A DNA stretch of 48,602 nucleotides from Alphaproteobacteria bacterium (GTDB lineage Bacteria > Pseudomonadota > Alphaproteobacteria > Rhizobiales > BM303). Position numbers and translations under genes: made by a program. Shown here piece by piece: positions 7,473 to 17,876 of this stretch (positions are counted from its first letter, which is position 1; each line of letters begins with the position of its first letter). Below the pieces are notes generated by a model. The model ran no database searches, was not told the DNA's origin, and saw nothing but the letters and a program-made list of their open reading frames with translations. Where the stretch lies: assembly GCA_024275895.1 (NCBI GenBank), contig JAJRYE010000022.1, positions 1 to 48,602 on the forward strand, in the 5' to 3' direction.

Positions 7473-9488
7473 TTACCGGCTGAGCAGGTTTTTCAACAGG
7501 CCGCCCACGGGATCATCTTGTTTGTTTTCTCCCTCGCTCCGGTTCTTGATCAGCCCCTTGATCAAATCCCTGGCCTCGCCTTTTTTCAATGCTTTGAGTT
7601 TCTTGCCCAGCGCCTTTGCTTTTTTGGCGGCGGATCTGGCGCCCTTGATCACGGCATCGGGATCATCAAGAAGGCCCTTGAGGTCGGGAATAATTTTTGG
7701 CTTGCTCCATGGCCCCTTGATCCTGACCGGAATGGTGAGCCCTTTCAGGTCCTCCTTTCCCCCTTGCCCTTGCAAGGAGGCGACCAGTTTGGGCCGGGCC
7801 CTGTAATTCAGCCATTGCCGTGGAAGGTCAATGCGCCCTTGCCCTTTCAGGCGCACCAGCGGCCCATTCAGTTTCAAATCCGGGTTGGAAACGATGCCAT
7901 CGGCAATTTTGAAAGACCCTGAAAGAATGCTGAAATCGGTTTTGGAACTGGCAGCTCGCGACCAGCCGTTCAGGCTGCCTTTTTTCAGTCCCCGGAACAT
8001 TTGCGCGATATTTATGCCCTCGATGGCGCCGTTTTCAAAACTGAACTTGCCGGAGCCTTTCAGGCTGGAAATCATCTGTTTCTGGTTTTTCCCCCTGCCC
8101 GAGAGTGAATATGAAAACGCCGCCCGGCCGGAAATCCAGTTAAAATCCATCGCATCGGAAAGCAGGGGGAGCGCCTCGACCTGGCTTGTGGCCATGCTGA
8201 CGGAAAAAGCAGGCGTTTTTGATCGGCCGTCAAGGGTCAGTTTGCCCGAGGCGCGCCCCTGATAGAGTTGCAATTCGCCCAGATCGGCTTTTAAAACCCC
8301 GTTGCTCAGGGTCACCGCAAGCGCGCTCTGGCCGATTTTGATCTTGTCATAGCTGATTTCGGCCGCCGAGAGCCGCAGATCAGCGTCAACCGCGCCAAGT
8401 CCCGACATGTCGATCGGCATCGTGCTCCAGCCGCTGCGCGCCGGGGTATCGCCCGCGCCCGCGCGTCCTGAACGGTTGCCGATATAGGTATTGATGTTTA
8501 TGGTCCCGGCGGCAAGGGTGGCCTCGATCTCGGGCCGTTTGCCGCCCGTTCTCACCAGCGCCGCGCCATCGGCCCTGATGCCGTCAAGCTGCATGGTAAA
8601 ACTGTTGAGAGCAAGGGTTGAGCCCTTCCAGTTAACCTTCGATTGCATCGAAAACGCCCCAAAGCCTCCGGGCGTCGGCAATTTTGCCCCCAGCCAGCCG
8701 GCAAGATCGCGCACAGAGCCGGTTTTAAAAGCAAGTCTTCCGTCAAGCTGAACGCCGCTGATAACCGTAACATTGCCCTCAAACGAAGCTTCCAGCCCCT
8801 TGGTGGACAGGCTGAAACGGGTGGGGGAGAACTGTTTGTTCATCATCGCCTTGGGGCTTTTCAGCCAGGCATTGATTTTGATCGTACGGCCCTTCCAGTC
8901 AAACTGGCCATCCATGTTCAGCGCCTCGGCCAGCGAGGGCAACCCCAGCGATATGGAGATGTTTTTCACAATGCCCTGAAAACCCGTGCGCGCATCGGCA
9001 TAGCCCATAATTCCGTTGACAATGCGGATATCGCCAAGACGGATATCCTCAGGCCGCATGTCCGGTGCATCATTGCCCGAACCTGCCGGGCCGGCCCCGC
9101 CGGAGCCAAACTTCCAGTTCGCCCGTCCTTTTTTGTCAACAGCCAGGGCGATAATCGGCCGGTCGAGGATAAATTCATTCACCCTAATTTGTTTTTTCAG
9201 CAAGGGCCAAAGTTGCAGATTCAGCCGTATCGAGCGCGCCTGAAGCATATCCCCCCGCGCCATATCGGGCGGATTGGAGAGAATAACATTATTCAGCCGG
9301 ATGCCGATTGAGGGGAAAAAGGAAAGCCGAGTGCCATCGCCGATTGAAAGGCTGCGTCCGGTTTGCGCCTTGACTGCCTCAACCACCTTTTTTTCAATAA
9401 ACTCCGCCGACAGCAAAAACGGCATCGCCGCCAGGAAAACAATGAAACCAACAACCAGAGCGCCAAGGATATAAAGGATTTTTTTCAT
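7473..9488 (-). CDS. AsmA family protein
   Basis: 671 aa. One N-terminal membrane helix (about residues 4-26) is followed by a long periplasmic region typical of AsmA: the N-terminal stretch with SIGDGTRLSFFPSIGIRLN and, later, repeated beta-strand segments such as GSGKFSFENGAIEGINI and NPDLKLNGPLVRLKGQG. AsmA-family proteins resemble bridge-like lipid-transfer proteins and are linked to outer-membrane lipid and protein homeostasis; the exact role here is inferred. The C-terminus is Lys-rich with LKGLLDDPD. An AGGCGG-like ribosome site lies 7 bases before the ATG. It stands alone on the minus strand, with about 90 bases to the regulator gene downstream. Confidence 0.88.
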   Translation of the reverse strand: MKKILYILGALVVGFIVFLAAMPFLLSAEFIEKKVVEAVKAQTGRSLSIGDGTRLSFFPSIGIRLNNVILSNPPDMARGDMLQARSIRLNLQLWPLLKKQIRVNEFILDRPIIALAVDKKGRANWKFGSGGAGPAGSGNDAPDMRPEDIRLGDIRIVNGIMGYADARTGFQGIVKNISISLGLPSLAEALNMDGQFDWKGRTIKINAWLKSPKAMMNKQFSPTRFSLSTKGLEASFEGNVTVISGVQLDGRLAFKTGSVRDLAGWLGAKLPTPGGFGAFSMQSKVNWKGSTLALNSFTMQLDGIRADGAALVRTGGKRPEIEATLAAGTININTYIGNRSGRAGAGDTPARSGWSTMPIDMSGLGAVDADLRLSAAEISYDKIKIGQSALAVTLSNGVLKADLGELQLYQGRASGKLTLDGRSKTPAFSVSMATSQVEALPLLSDAMDFNWISGRAAFSYSLSGRGKNQKQMISSLKGSGKFSFENGAIEGINIAQMFRGLKKGSLNGWSRAASSKTDFSILSGSFKIADGIVSNPDLKLNGPLVRLKGQGRIDLPRQWLNYRARPKLVASLQGQGGKEDLKGLTIPVRIKGPWSKPKIIPDLKGLLDDPDAVIKGARSAAKKAKALGKKLKALKKGEARDLIKGLIKNRSEGENKQDDPVGGLLKNLLSR

Positions 9489-9585
9489 TTCACCGCCTGA
9501 GAATCACTTCGGCACTCATCATAGCCGCCTTTGTGGCCAGTTTCCATTTGCGCCTGAAAAATGCCGGATTCCCCGATCCGGAAGC

Positions 9586-9939
9586 TTATGTGTCCGACCA
9601 TACAGCCAGCTCATAGCCGTCAGGATCGCTGAAATGAAACCGCCGGCCGCCAGGAAACGCAAAAACGGCTTTTACGATCGGCCCGCCGGCATTTTCAATG
9701 CGCTTTTGTATTTTGGCCAGATCGGAGGCGTAAAGAACAATCAGCGGTCCGCCCGGCCTGACTTTTCCCGTTGCATCAAATCCGCCATTCATCCGGCCAT
9801 CTGAAAAGGCGCAATACTCAGGGCCGTAATCGGTAAATGACCAGCCAAAAACCGCGCCGTAAAAATCCTTTGAGCGGGCGATATCCGCAACGTTGAATTC
9901 GATGTAATCTATTCTGTAATCTTGATTTGAAGGCTCCAT
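9586..9939 (-). CDS. VOC (glyoxalase/bleomycin resistance) family protein
   Basis: A 117-aa one-module VOC protein. It has the opening strand-helix DYIEFNVADIARSKDFY, the FGW motif, the GGF segment and the closing metal-ligand strand FSDPDGYELAVW (Glu ligand). It has roughly the length of one paired beta-alpha-beta-beta-beta unit, so it should act as a dimer. Substrate unknown. The ATG at 9939 has GGGAG about 9 bases upstream; the open frame runs on to 10053, but the extra residues look non-coding and run into the divergent promoter region of the acetoacetate-CoA ligase gene. Confidence 0.85.
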   Translation of the reverse strand: MEPSNQDYRIDYIEFNVADIARSKDFYGAVFGWSFTDYGPEYCAFSDGRMNGGFDATGKVRPGGPLIVLYASDLAKIQKRIENAGGPIVKAVFAFPGGRRFHFSDPDGYELAVWSDT

Positions 9940-10009
9940 GGCGCAATCTCCCTTTGCCGTTTGACGCATGTGTCCCCCGGCCCAAGAGCAAACCCTTTGC
10001 AAGCTAAAT

Positions 10010-10025
10010 GTCAAGACCACTTGAC
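10010..10025 (+). promoter_or_regulatory. Inverted repeat in VOC / acetoacetate-CoA ligase divergent region
   Basis: GTCAAG-ACCA-CTTGAC is a perfect 6+4+6 dyad in the 143-base gap between two divergent genes. Its right arm overlaps TTGACC (10021-10026), a possible -35 for the plus-strand gene. It fits a repressor operator, but no regulator gene is adjacent. Confidence 0.4.
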
Positions 10026-10082
10026 CTGATCTTCCGCAGGGGACATGTTTCATATCACAAGGATTTTGACAAGAGGCAGATC

Positions 10083-12028
<1,946 letters not shown>

Positions 12029-12032
<4 letters not shown>

Positions 12033-12829
12033 AGCTGGCGGCCAGGACCATATTCGCCTCCGCTCTGGTGATTTTTGCCCTGCTGGCGCCCGCGGGAAGC
12101 CGCGTTCAGGCCGCCGGAAACCTAACCATCGCCGCCGCTTCGAGCCTGCGCTACGTCCTGCCCGATATTGTGCGCGGCTTTGAGCGCCAATACCCGCAAG
12201 CCAGAATTGAAGTGATTTACGGCTCATCGGGCAAGATGCGCACCCAGATTGTCAATGGCGCCCCTTTTGATCTGTTTTTATCCGCCGATATGGCGTATCC
12301 GCAATCCCTTGTTGATCAGGGAATGACCACGGGGCAGGTGCAGGTTTTCGCCCTTGGCCGCCTCGCCATCTGGAGCCTGCGGCGTAATGTCGAGGGGCTT
12401 GATGTCGGGGATTTGCTGGCCCCCTCGTTCAAACGCATCGCCATCGCCAACCCGGTGCATGCCCCTTACGGCCTGGCGGCCAGACAGGCGCTGCAATCGC
12501 GCGGCGTCTGGGGGCCTTTATATGCGCGCTTTGTGTTCGGCGAGAATATCGGCCAGACGGCGCATTTTGTCCTGAGCGGCGCGGTGGATGCCGGGCTGAT
12601 CGCCTTTTCATTGATCCTCTCGCCGGGCATGACCGGCAAGGGCAGCCACACCCTCATTCCCGCCGAACTGCACAAGCCGATCCGGCACGGCCTCGTGATA
12701 ATCCGCCATAAAACCCAAAAACCTGTCGCCAGGGCTTTTGCCGGCCATCTGCTCTCTTCCGCCGTTCACGCCATCTTGCAGCGCTACGGTTTTGAAAAAC
12801 CGGAGCTCTCCCATGCCGACCAGCCCTGA
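12029..12829 (+). CDS. modA: Molybdate ABC transporter, periplasmic binding protein
   Basis: A 266-aa exported solute-binding protein that captures molybdate (or tungstate). It has a signal peptide of about 29 residues ending in VQAA. The ModA core follows: LTIAAASSLRYVLPDI, then YGSSGKMRTQIVNGAPFDLFLSAD split around the oxyanion pocket, and NPVHAPYG further on. The start is GTG, overlapping the stop of the ligase gene by 4 bases, with GGAA upstream. First gene of a tight modABC operon, with a 17-base overlap into modB. Confidence 0.94.
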
Positions 12830-13493
12830 ACTGGCCGCCGTCTGGCTGACCCTGAAACTTGCCGCCCTGAGCATGGCCATCCTCATGGTTCTTGGCGGGC
12901 CTCTGGCGTGGTGGCTCTCACGAACAAGCTGGCGCGGCAAAGTCGTTGTGGAGGCGCTTATCGCATTGCCCCTGGTCCTGCCGCCGACCGTTCTGGGTTT
13001 TTATCTGCTTTTGATGCTCGGACCCAACGGGGCCATCGGCGGCACGCTCGAAGCGCTTGGTTTGCGTCATCTCGCCTTCAGCTTCACCGGCCTTGTGATC
13101 GGCTCGGTATTTTACTCGCTCCCCTTCGCGGTGCAGCCGCTGCAAAGTGCTTTTCAGGCCATCGGCAACCGTCCGCTTGAGGCCGCCGCCACCATGCGGG
13201 CCGGGCCAGTTGACCGCTTTTTCACCGTCGCGCTCCCGCTCGCCCGGCGCGGCATTATCACCGCCGCCAGCCTTTCATTTGCCCACACACTGGGCGAATT
13301 TGGCGTCGTGCTGATGATCGGCGGCAATATTCCCGGCAAAACCCAGACCCTCTCTATCCTGATTTATGATCAGACCGAAGCCATGCAGTTTGGTTCGGCC
13401 CATATGCTCTCGGCCTCGCTGCTGGGGTTTTCATTCCTGCTTCTGCTGGGCGTTTATGCCATGAACCGGCGCTTTCCCGTGGGGCTCAAATGA
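12813..13493 (+). CDS. modB: Molybdate ABC transporter, permease
   Basis: A 226-aa inner-membrane permease with about five hydrophobic segments. The cytoplasmic coupling motif of binding-protein-dependent permeases is present (EAAATMRAGPVDRFFTVALP, about residues 126-145). The start at 12813 has GGAG about 8 bases upstream and lies inside the end of modA; the longer frame from 12738 is just modA read in another frame. It ends in an ATGA overlap with modC, so translation is coupled. Confidence 0.94.
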   Translation: MPTSPELAAVWLTLKLAALSMAILMVLGGPLAWWLSRTSWRGKVVVEALIALPLVLPPTVLGFYLLLMLGPNGAIGGTLEALGLRHLAFSFTGLVIGSVFYSLPFAVQPLQSAFQAIGNRPLEAAATMRAGPVDRFFTVALPLARRGIITAASLSFAHTLGEFGVVLMIGGNIPGKTQTLSILIYDQTEAMQFGSAHMLSASLLGFSFLLLLGVYAMNRRFPVGLK

Positions 13494-14557
13494 GCCTTGG
13501 CGTCGATATCAAGGCCAACTGGCCCGGTTTTGCCCTGAACGCCGCGTTCACTGCGCCGGCGGACCGGGCCAGCGCTCTTTTTGGCGCCTCGGGAGCGGGC
13601 AAAAGCACAATTTTGCGTGCTATCGCCGGGCTGGACAAAAACATCACCGGCCGCGTTGAGGTGGGCGGTGAAATCTGGCAGGACGAAAACATATATTGCC
13701 CGCCCCACAAGCGTGAAATCGGCTATGTCTTTCAGGACAGCGCCTTGCTGCCGCATCTCAGTGTGAGGGGAAATCTTGAATATGCCCAAAAGCGCGTTGC
13801 GCCCGCATCGCGCCGGGTGAAATTCGGCGACGCGGTGGATTTTCTCGCGCTGGGCAATTTGCTGATGCGCTTCCCAGATACGCTCTCGGGTGGCGAAAAA
13901 CAGCGAGCCGCCATCGCCCGCGCCCTGCTGACCTCGCCAAAACTGCTGCTGCTCGATGAGCCGCTCTCGGCGCTGGATGCAGGCGCCAAGGCGCGCATAT
14001 TGCCGTTGCTGCAAAAACTGCGGCGTGAATTCGCCATCCCGCTCATCTATGTCTCCCATTCCATCGACGAAGTGGCGCGCATCACCTCGCATATGGTCCT
14101 GCTTGCAAACGGCGCGGTGCTTACCACCGGCCCGACGGCGAAAATCCTCACCGCCCTTGACCAGCCGCTGGCCCATGCCGATGATGCCGGCGCGGTGGTG
14201 GACGGGATGATCACGGCTCATGATGAAAAATGGCGTCTGAGCACGGTCAGCTTTTCCGGCGGCCGCATATTCGTGCCGCTGGTAAAGCTTGCCCTCAATG
14301 AGCCGGTCCGCCTGCGCATCCGCGCCCGTGATGTCAGCCTGGCGCTGGAGCATCACGGGGATACCAGCATATTGAACATCCTGCCGGTCAAGGTGCGCAA
14401 GGTGCAAGAAACCGGCCCCTCCCAGTCCATGGTGGCGCTTGATGCTTGCGGAACCGCACTGCTTGCCCGCATCACCCACAAATCCCGCGACCATCTCGGC
14501 CTTGTTCCGGGCAAGGAGCTTTTTGCCCAGGTCAAGGCGGTCTCATTGCTGGTTTAA
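13490..14557 (+). CDS. modC: Molybdate ABC transporter, ATP-binding protein
   Basis: 355 aa, standard ModC length. Walker A GASGAGKST, Q-loop YVFQDS, signature LSGGEKQRAAIARAL, Walker B LLLLDEPLSALD and H-loop VSHS are all present. The C-terminal 130 residues form a molybdate-binding mop-like regulatory domain (SILNILPVKVRKV and onward) that senses intracellular molybdate. Its ATG overlaps the modB stop (ATGA). No modE gene and no molybdenum-cofactor riboswitch was recognised upstream. Confidence 0.94.
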   Translation: MSLGVDIKANWPGFALNAAFTAPADRASALFGASGAGKSTILRAIAGLDKNITGRVEVGGEIWQDENIYCPPHKREIGYVFQDSALLPHLSVRGNLEYAQKRVAPASRRVKFGDAVDFLALGNLLMRFPDTLSGGEKQRAAIARALLTSPKLLLLDEPLSALDAGAKARILPLLQKLRREFAIPLIYVSHSIDEVARITSHMVLLANGAVLTTGPTAKILTALDQPLAHADDAGAVVDGMITAHDEKWRLSTVSFSGGRIFVPLVKLALNEPVRLRIRARDVSLALEHHGDTSILNILPVKVRKVQETGPSQSMVALDACGTALLARITHKSRDHLGLVPGKELFAQVKAVSLLV

Positions 14558-14612
14558 TCAAATCGTGAGGTGTATTCCGCCGGTAAGAGCACTTCGGGAG
14601 GCCTGAGTAATA

Positions 14613-15269
14613 TCACGAATCACCGCACAATTCGGCGCTGAGTTCGGCCGTGGTCATCAGGCGGCAATATCCGCCCAGACTTTTGACGGCGTCATCGTGG
14701 CAGATTTGCGAATAACTGGCGCAGGCGTCGCTGACAAGCGTAACCAGATAGCCAAGATCACACGCATCGCGCACGGCGGAACTGATGCATTGGTCGGTGA
14801 TGAAACCGCTGATAATGAGTTGTCGGACAGCCATGTTGCGAAGCACATAATCGATATTGGTTGAGATGAATACATTTGAAGAGGTTTTTGAAAACACCAT
14901 CTCGTCTTCAACCGGCGCAATCGCATCGTGGACTTTGGCGTCCCATGAGCCGTTGGGAACATTGAACCCTGTAATCTTGTAATCAAGACTGCGGTCACGG
15001 CCATCCAGGGTCAGGCTTTCAATGACCGTGTACATCACCTCGACACCGGCCTTGCGGCAGCTCTTTTGCAACGCGGACATTCTGGGCAATGTCTCGGATT
15101 CGATTTTGTTGAAATACCAGGCAAAGCGTTTGTCGAATTGCTGCGGAGTCAAGTCGGCAAACTCGCCGCCATCTCTGTGAGCGGAGAAATTTTGTACATC
15201 AATAAACAGCAAGGCGGCGCGGCCGGGGACTATGGGGATGTTACGGCTGGTTAAGGTATCAAAATTCAT
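14613..15269 (-). CDS. Isochorismatase-fold cysteine hydrolase (first of two)
   Basis: 218 aa. The catalytic triad is visible: Asp24 (LLFIDVQNF), Lys128 (MVFSKTSS) and Cys161 (ITDQCISSAV). The family covers nicotinamidases, N-carbamoylsarcosine amidase, ureidoacrylate amidohydrolase, biuret hydrolase and isochorismatase; most members hydrolyse a small amide. The insert LDGRDRSLDYK is shared almost exactly with the second hydrolase at 22505-23179 (QDGRDRSLSQK), so the two probably act on related substrates. It diverges from the GS-like gene across a 464-base regulatory region with a palindromic operator. GGAG lies about 13 bases before the ATG. Confidence 0.88.
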   Translation of the reverse strand: MNFDTLTSRNIPIVPGRAALLFIDVQNFSAHRDGGEFADLTPQQFDKRFAWYFNKIESETLPRMSALQKSCRKAGVEVMYTVIESLTLDGRDRSLDYKITGFNVPNGSWDAKVHDAIAPVEDEMVFSKTSSNVFISTNIDYVLRNMAVRQLIISGFITDQCISSAVRDACDLGYLVTLVSDACASYSQICHDDAVKSLGGYCRLMTTAELSAELCGDS

Positions 15270-15447
15270 GCTTGCCCGGTTTCTCCAGTAAGTCTCCGCA
15301 GGTCATGCCCTGATACGGGATCATTGCGAATCTCGGCCATGACATGAGGTTTCTTGCCTGATTCGCCATGAACCGGGACAGTATAGCCAGAGTTATCCTC
15401 AATGGAACAGGAGGATTGATGGCGGTGACAACAGGACGGTTGCAAAA

Positions 15448-15469
15448 ATGCGGGACGCATATCCCGCAT
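15448..15469. promoter_or_regulatory. Hairpin in long divergent intergenic region
   Basis: ATGCGGGA-CGCATA-TCCCGCAT, a perfect 8-bp stem, lies in the 464-base gap between the divergent hydrolase and GS-like genes (15270-15733). Nothing coding is convincing in this gap: two short minus-strand frames there lack family features. The hairpin may be a second operator or a leader structure of the hydrolase mRNA. Confidence 0.4.
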
Positions 15470-15573
15470 AATCGTCCGCCCGGGGCGGCCCTGTATTTGT
15501 TCTCCCGGCGCCGGGTCACGGGCTGAATGCGGTCTTTGTTTTGAATGGAGCCTCGTCTTCATGGAATTCCCTG

Positions 15574-15599
15574 GATTTTCATTTTTGAAAATCTATAAT
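15574..15599 (+). promoter_or_regulatory. Operator (TTTTCA-N4-TGAAAA) with TATAAT -10 box before GS-like gene
   Basis: GATTTTCATTTTTGAAAATC (15574-15593) is a perfect 8+4+8 palindrome, followed at once by a consensus -10, TATAAT (15594-15599). The core TTTTCA-N4-TGAAAA recurs twice at 17710-17741. A protein bound here would sit between -35 and -10. The likely ligand is the XRE-cupin regulator encoded at 17061-17672. Confidence 0.75.
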
Positions 15600-15652
15600 A
15601 ACCGCCGGATCGGTCGGCTTTCAAACGCCAATTGCCGGAACAGCAGACAAAT

Positions 15653-15675
15653 TGATCGTTGCGGATCAACGATCA
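15653..15675 (+). promoter_or_regulatory. 9-bp hairpin in leader of GS-like mRNA
   Basis: TGATCGTTG-CGGAT-CAACGATCA, a perfect 9-bp stem with a 5-base loop, lies between the inferred -10 and the start codon at 15734. No U-tract follows (the next bases are C-rich), so it is not an intrinsic terminator. It may be a second operator or an RNA control element. Confidence 0.45.
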
Positions 15676-15733
15676 GATTACCCCCCCGGCGTCAATCATT
15701 TGATGAATGAAATTAATAATTCTGGAGTACTGA

Positions 15734-17059
15734 ATGAAAAGAGAACCGGTCATTTATGCCTGTTGCGGCGATATTTCCGGCAAGCTGAGAGGCAAAGGCT
15801 TTCCCGCTGCCGATTTTGATGCTCGCAAAAAGCAAGGTGTTGGCTGGACCCCGACGAATGTGCAGATCACCTGCTTCGATACCATTGCACAAAGCCCCTA
15901 CGGCGCATTTGGCGATCTGCTGCTCATCCCGGATGAAGCAACACTGACAAGGCTTGAAGCGGCGGATCAGGCCGCAGATGCCGCATTAATCGACAATTTT
16001 GTCCTTGGCGATGTGGTGCATCTCGATGGCCGTCCATGGGCGTGTTGCACCAGGTCAATTTTAAAAGACGCGCTTCAGCGGCTGAAAGATGTCAGCGGAT
16101 TGACGTTGTTTGGTGCATTTGAGCATGAATTCACCCTGAAAAATATCGCCAGCAGCATCGGCCTTGCCTTTACGGTGGCCGGTTTCCGGCGCGAGCGGGC
16201 CTTTGCCGAGGCCTTGATCGCCGCTCTGCGCGCTGCGAATATAACGCCCGACACGGTCATTCGCGAATTTGGCGTTGATCAGTTCGAGATTACAATAAAA
16301 CCCGAACACGGGTTGAGGATCGCCGATCATGGTGCGATCGTGCGGGAAATCACGCAAGCGGTGGCGGAGCAATTTGACCGGCGGGCGAGTTTCACGCCGA
16401 TGCCGTCTGCAGGCGGCGTCGGCAATGGCGTCCACATCCATTTGTCGTTTCGCGATCAAGACGGAAAGCCCGCGACCTATGATGCCACGGGGGCGTATGG
16501 CATGAGCGCCGTATCGGGCGCCTTTATCGCCGGAATTTTACAGCATCTGCCTTCAATCATCGCCTTCACGGCGCCTTCGGTGATTTCCTATCAGCGTCTG
16601 GTGCCGCATCGCTGGAGCGCGGCATTCAATAATCTTGGCGTGCAGGACCGTGAAGCGGCCGTGCGGATTTGCCCGGTAACGAAACGTAACGGCGCCGATC
16701 CGCATGAACAATTCAACTTCGAGTTTCGTGCCGCTGATGCAGCGGCGAACCCGCATCTGCAACTTGCCGCCATTGTTCATGCGGGTGTCTCTGGTATCGA
16801 GCAGAAGCTAAAGCCGCCGACACCGACAAATGAAGACCTGTCGTTGCTCAACGGGCAGCAACTAAGTGCATTCGGGGTTGAACCGCTGACATCTTCACTG
16901 GCGGCGGCGCTTGCGGCCCTGGAGCGCGACGGGCTTGTGCGCTCTTGGTTTCCGGCGGAGTTTGTGGATATTTATCTGGCGCATAAACGCAGCGAGATCG
17001 CATATCTTGCCGACAGATCGCAAGAACAGCAATGCACCGCCTATGCGGAAGTTTATTAA
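15734..17059 (+). CDS. Glutamine synthetase-like gamma-glutamyl ligase
   Basis: 441 aa with the glutamine synthetase fold. Metal and substrate residues recognisable by alignment are Glu130 and Glu132 (FEHEF), the VDQFEI segment (182-187), His234/His236 (GVHIHLS), Arg288 (YQRLVP) and Glu330/Arg332 (FEFRAAD). The N-terminal beta-grasp (VQITCFDTI) is present. The tyrosine of the adenylylation loop (NLYDLP) of classical GlnA is not seen. The sequence is of the divergent type that glutamylates amines other than ammonia, such as polyamines, methylamine, isopropylamine or anilines. Beside two amide hydrolases and an importer, a catabolic role is much likelier than nitrogen assimilation. The regulator gene begins 1 base after its stop. 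Confidence 0.85.
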   Translation: MKREPVIYACCGDISGKLRGKGFPAADFDARKKQGVGWTPTNVQITCFDTIAQSPYGAFGDLLLIPDEATLTRLEAADQAADAALIDNFVLGDVVHLDGRPWACCTRSILKDALQRLKDVSGLTLFGAFEHEFTLKNIASSIGLAFTVAGFRRERAFAEALIAALRAANITPDTVIREFGVDQFEITIKPEHGLRIADHGAIVREITQAVAEQFDRRASFTPMPSAGGVGNGVHIHLSFRDQDGKPATYDATGAYGMSAVSGAFIAGILQHLPSIIAFTAPSVISYQRLVPHRWSAAFNNLGVQDREAAVRICPVTKRNGADPHEQFNFEFRAADAAANPHLQLAAIVHAGVSGIEQKLKPPTPTNEDLSLLNGQQLSAFGVEPLTSSLAAALAALERDGLVRSWFPAEFVDIYLAHKRSEIAYLADRSQEQQCTAYAEVY

Positions 17060-17060
17060 T

Positions 17061-17672
17061 ATGACAGTTAATGATAACGCCGTCATGGATATAGCCACAA
17101 TCGGCCGCAACATTAAAAAGTTGCGCCGAGATAAAAAACTGACCCTGAAGCAGCTAAGCACACTCTCCGGCGTCTCTATTGCGACAATCAGCAAGATTGA
17201 AAACAACCGGATTTCCGGCGGTTTTGAAACCATCTACAAGATCGCCCGCGGTCTGGGCGTGCTTGTGACGAAAATCATGGATGCCGAACAGGCGGTGACA
17301 AAAAGCGTGGTGGTCAACAAGGGCAATCCGAAAGCCATTCATCCCACCCGCAATTATGATTACTTCCCGCTCGCTCACCGGCGTAACGGGGCGCTGAATC
17401 CCTATGAAATGATCATCAAGACCCACAAGCTTCCCGATGAACGCGACTGGTCTATCCATGATGGCGAAGAAGTGATTATAGTTCTGTCCGGCAGTATTGA
17501 ACTGCACCTTGAGGGGCACAGGCCCTGCCGTCTCTCACCCGGCGACAGCGCCTGTTTTGATTGCGGCATTCGCCACGCCTTTGTCAGTGTATCCGAAGAT
17601 GACGCCCGCATTATTTCGCTCTCCTCGCTCGGGCCGGCAACGCGCGTAAACGGCAAGCTGGTATTTTCATGA
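17061..17672 (+). CDS. XRE-family regulator with C-terminal cupin domain
   Basis: 203 aa. The N-terminal helix-turn-helix (about residues 12-66: IKKLRRDKKLTLKQL, LSGVSIATISKIENNR) is followed by a linker and a cupin-2 sensor domain (about 125-195: DGEEVIIVLSGSIELHLEG, LSPGDSACFDCGIRHAFVS). This PuuR-like architecture senses a small metabolite and usually represses catabolic genes. The start at 17061 has GGAAG about 10 bases upstream and follows the GS-like stop by 1 base; the frame extends back to 16911 only through that gene. The palindromes before the GS-like and transporter genes are the obvious targets. Confidence 0.9.
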   Translation: MTVNDNAVMDIATIGRNIKKLRRDKKLTLKQLSTLSGVSIATISKIENNRISGGFETIYKIARGLGVLVTKIMDAEQAVTKSVVVNKGNPKAIHPTRNYDYFPLAHRRNGALNPYEMIIKTHKLPDERDWSIHDGEEVIIVLSGSIELHLEGHRPCRLSPGDSACFDCGIRHAFVSVSEDDARIISLSSLGPATRVNGKLVFS

Positions 17673-17709
17673 TACCGGTCATTACTTCACCTCACGCAAC
17701 AAGTCTGCA

Positions 17710-17741
17710 TTTTCATATTTGAAAATTTTCATATTTGAAAA
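17710..17741 (+). promoter_or_regulatory. Two tandem copies of the XRE-cupin operator
   Basis: TTTTCATATTTGAAAA occurs twice in immediate succession (17710-17725 and 17726-17741). Each is a 6+4+6 dyad of the TTTTCA-N4-TGAAAA type also found at 15576-15591. A -10-like TATGTT lies at 17752-17757, so the second copy covers the -35 region of the transporter promoter, suggesting repression. The leader to the start codon is about 115 bases long. Confidence 0.75.
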
Positions 17742-17876
17742 CAGGCGCGACTATGTTAAAGTCGTTCCGGCGCACGGGGCAGGCAGGTCCCTTGCCCGGT
17801 GCAGCGGCGAGACAGGCTGGCGGGTACGGGACCAGCTGTGAATCAGCAGTCACAAAAATTAAAGGAGCTTGAGCAG

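Noticed and set aside
15259-15562. Two short minus-strand ORFs in the 464-base divergent gap
   Set aside because: Low-complexity, no ribosome site or domain, and they cross the hairpin and promoter elements found there.
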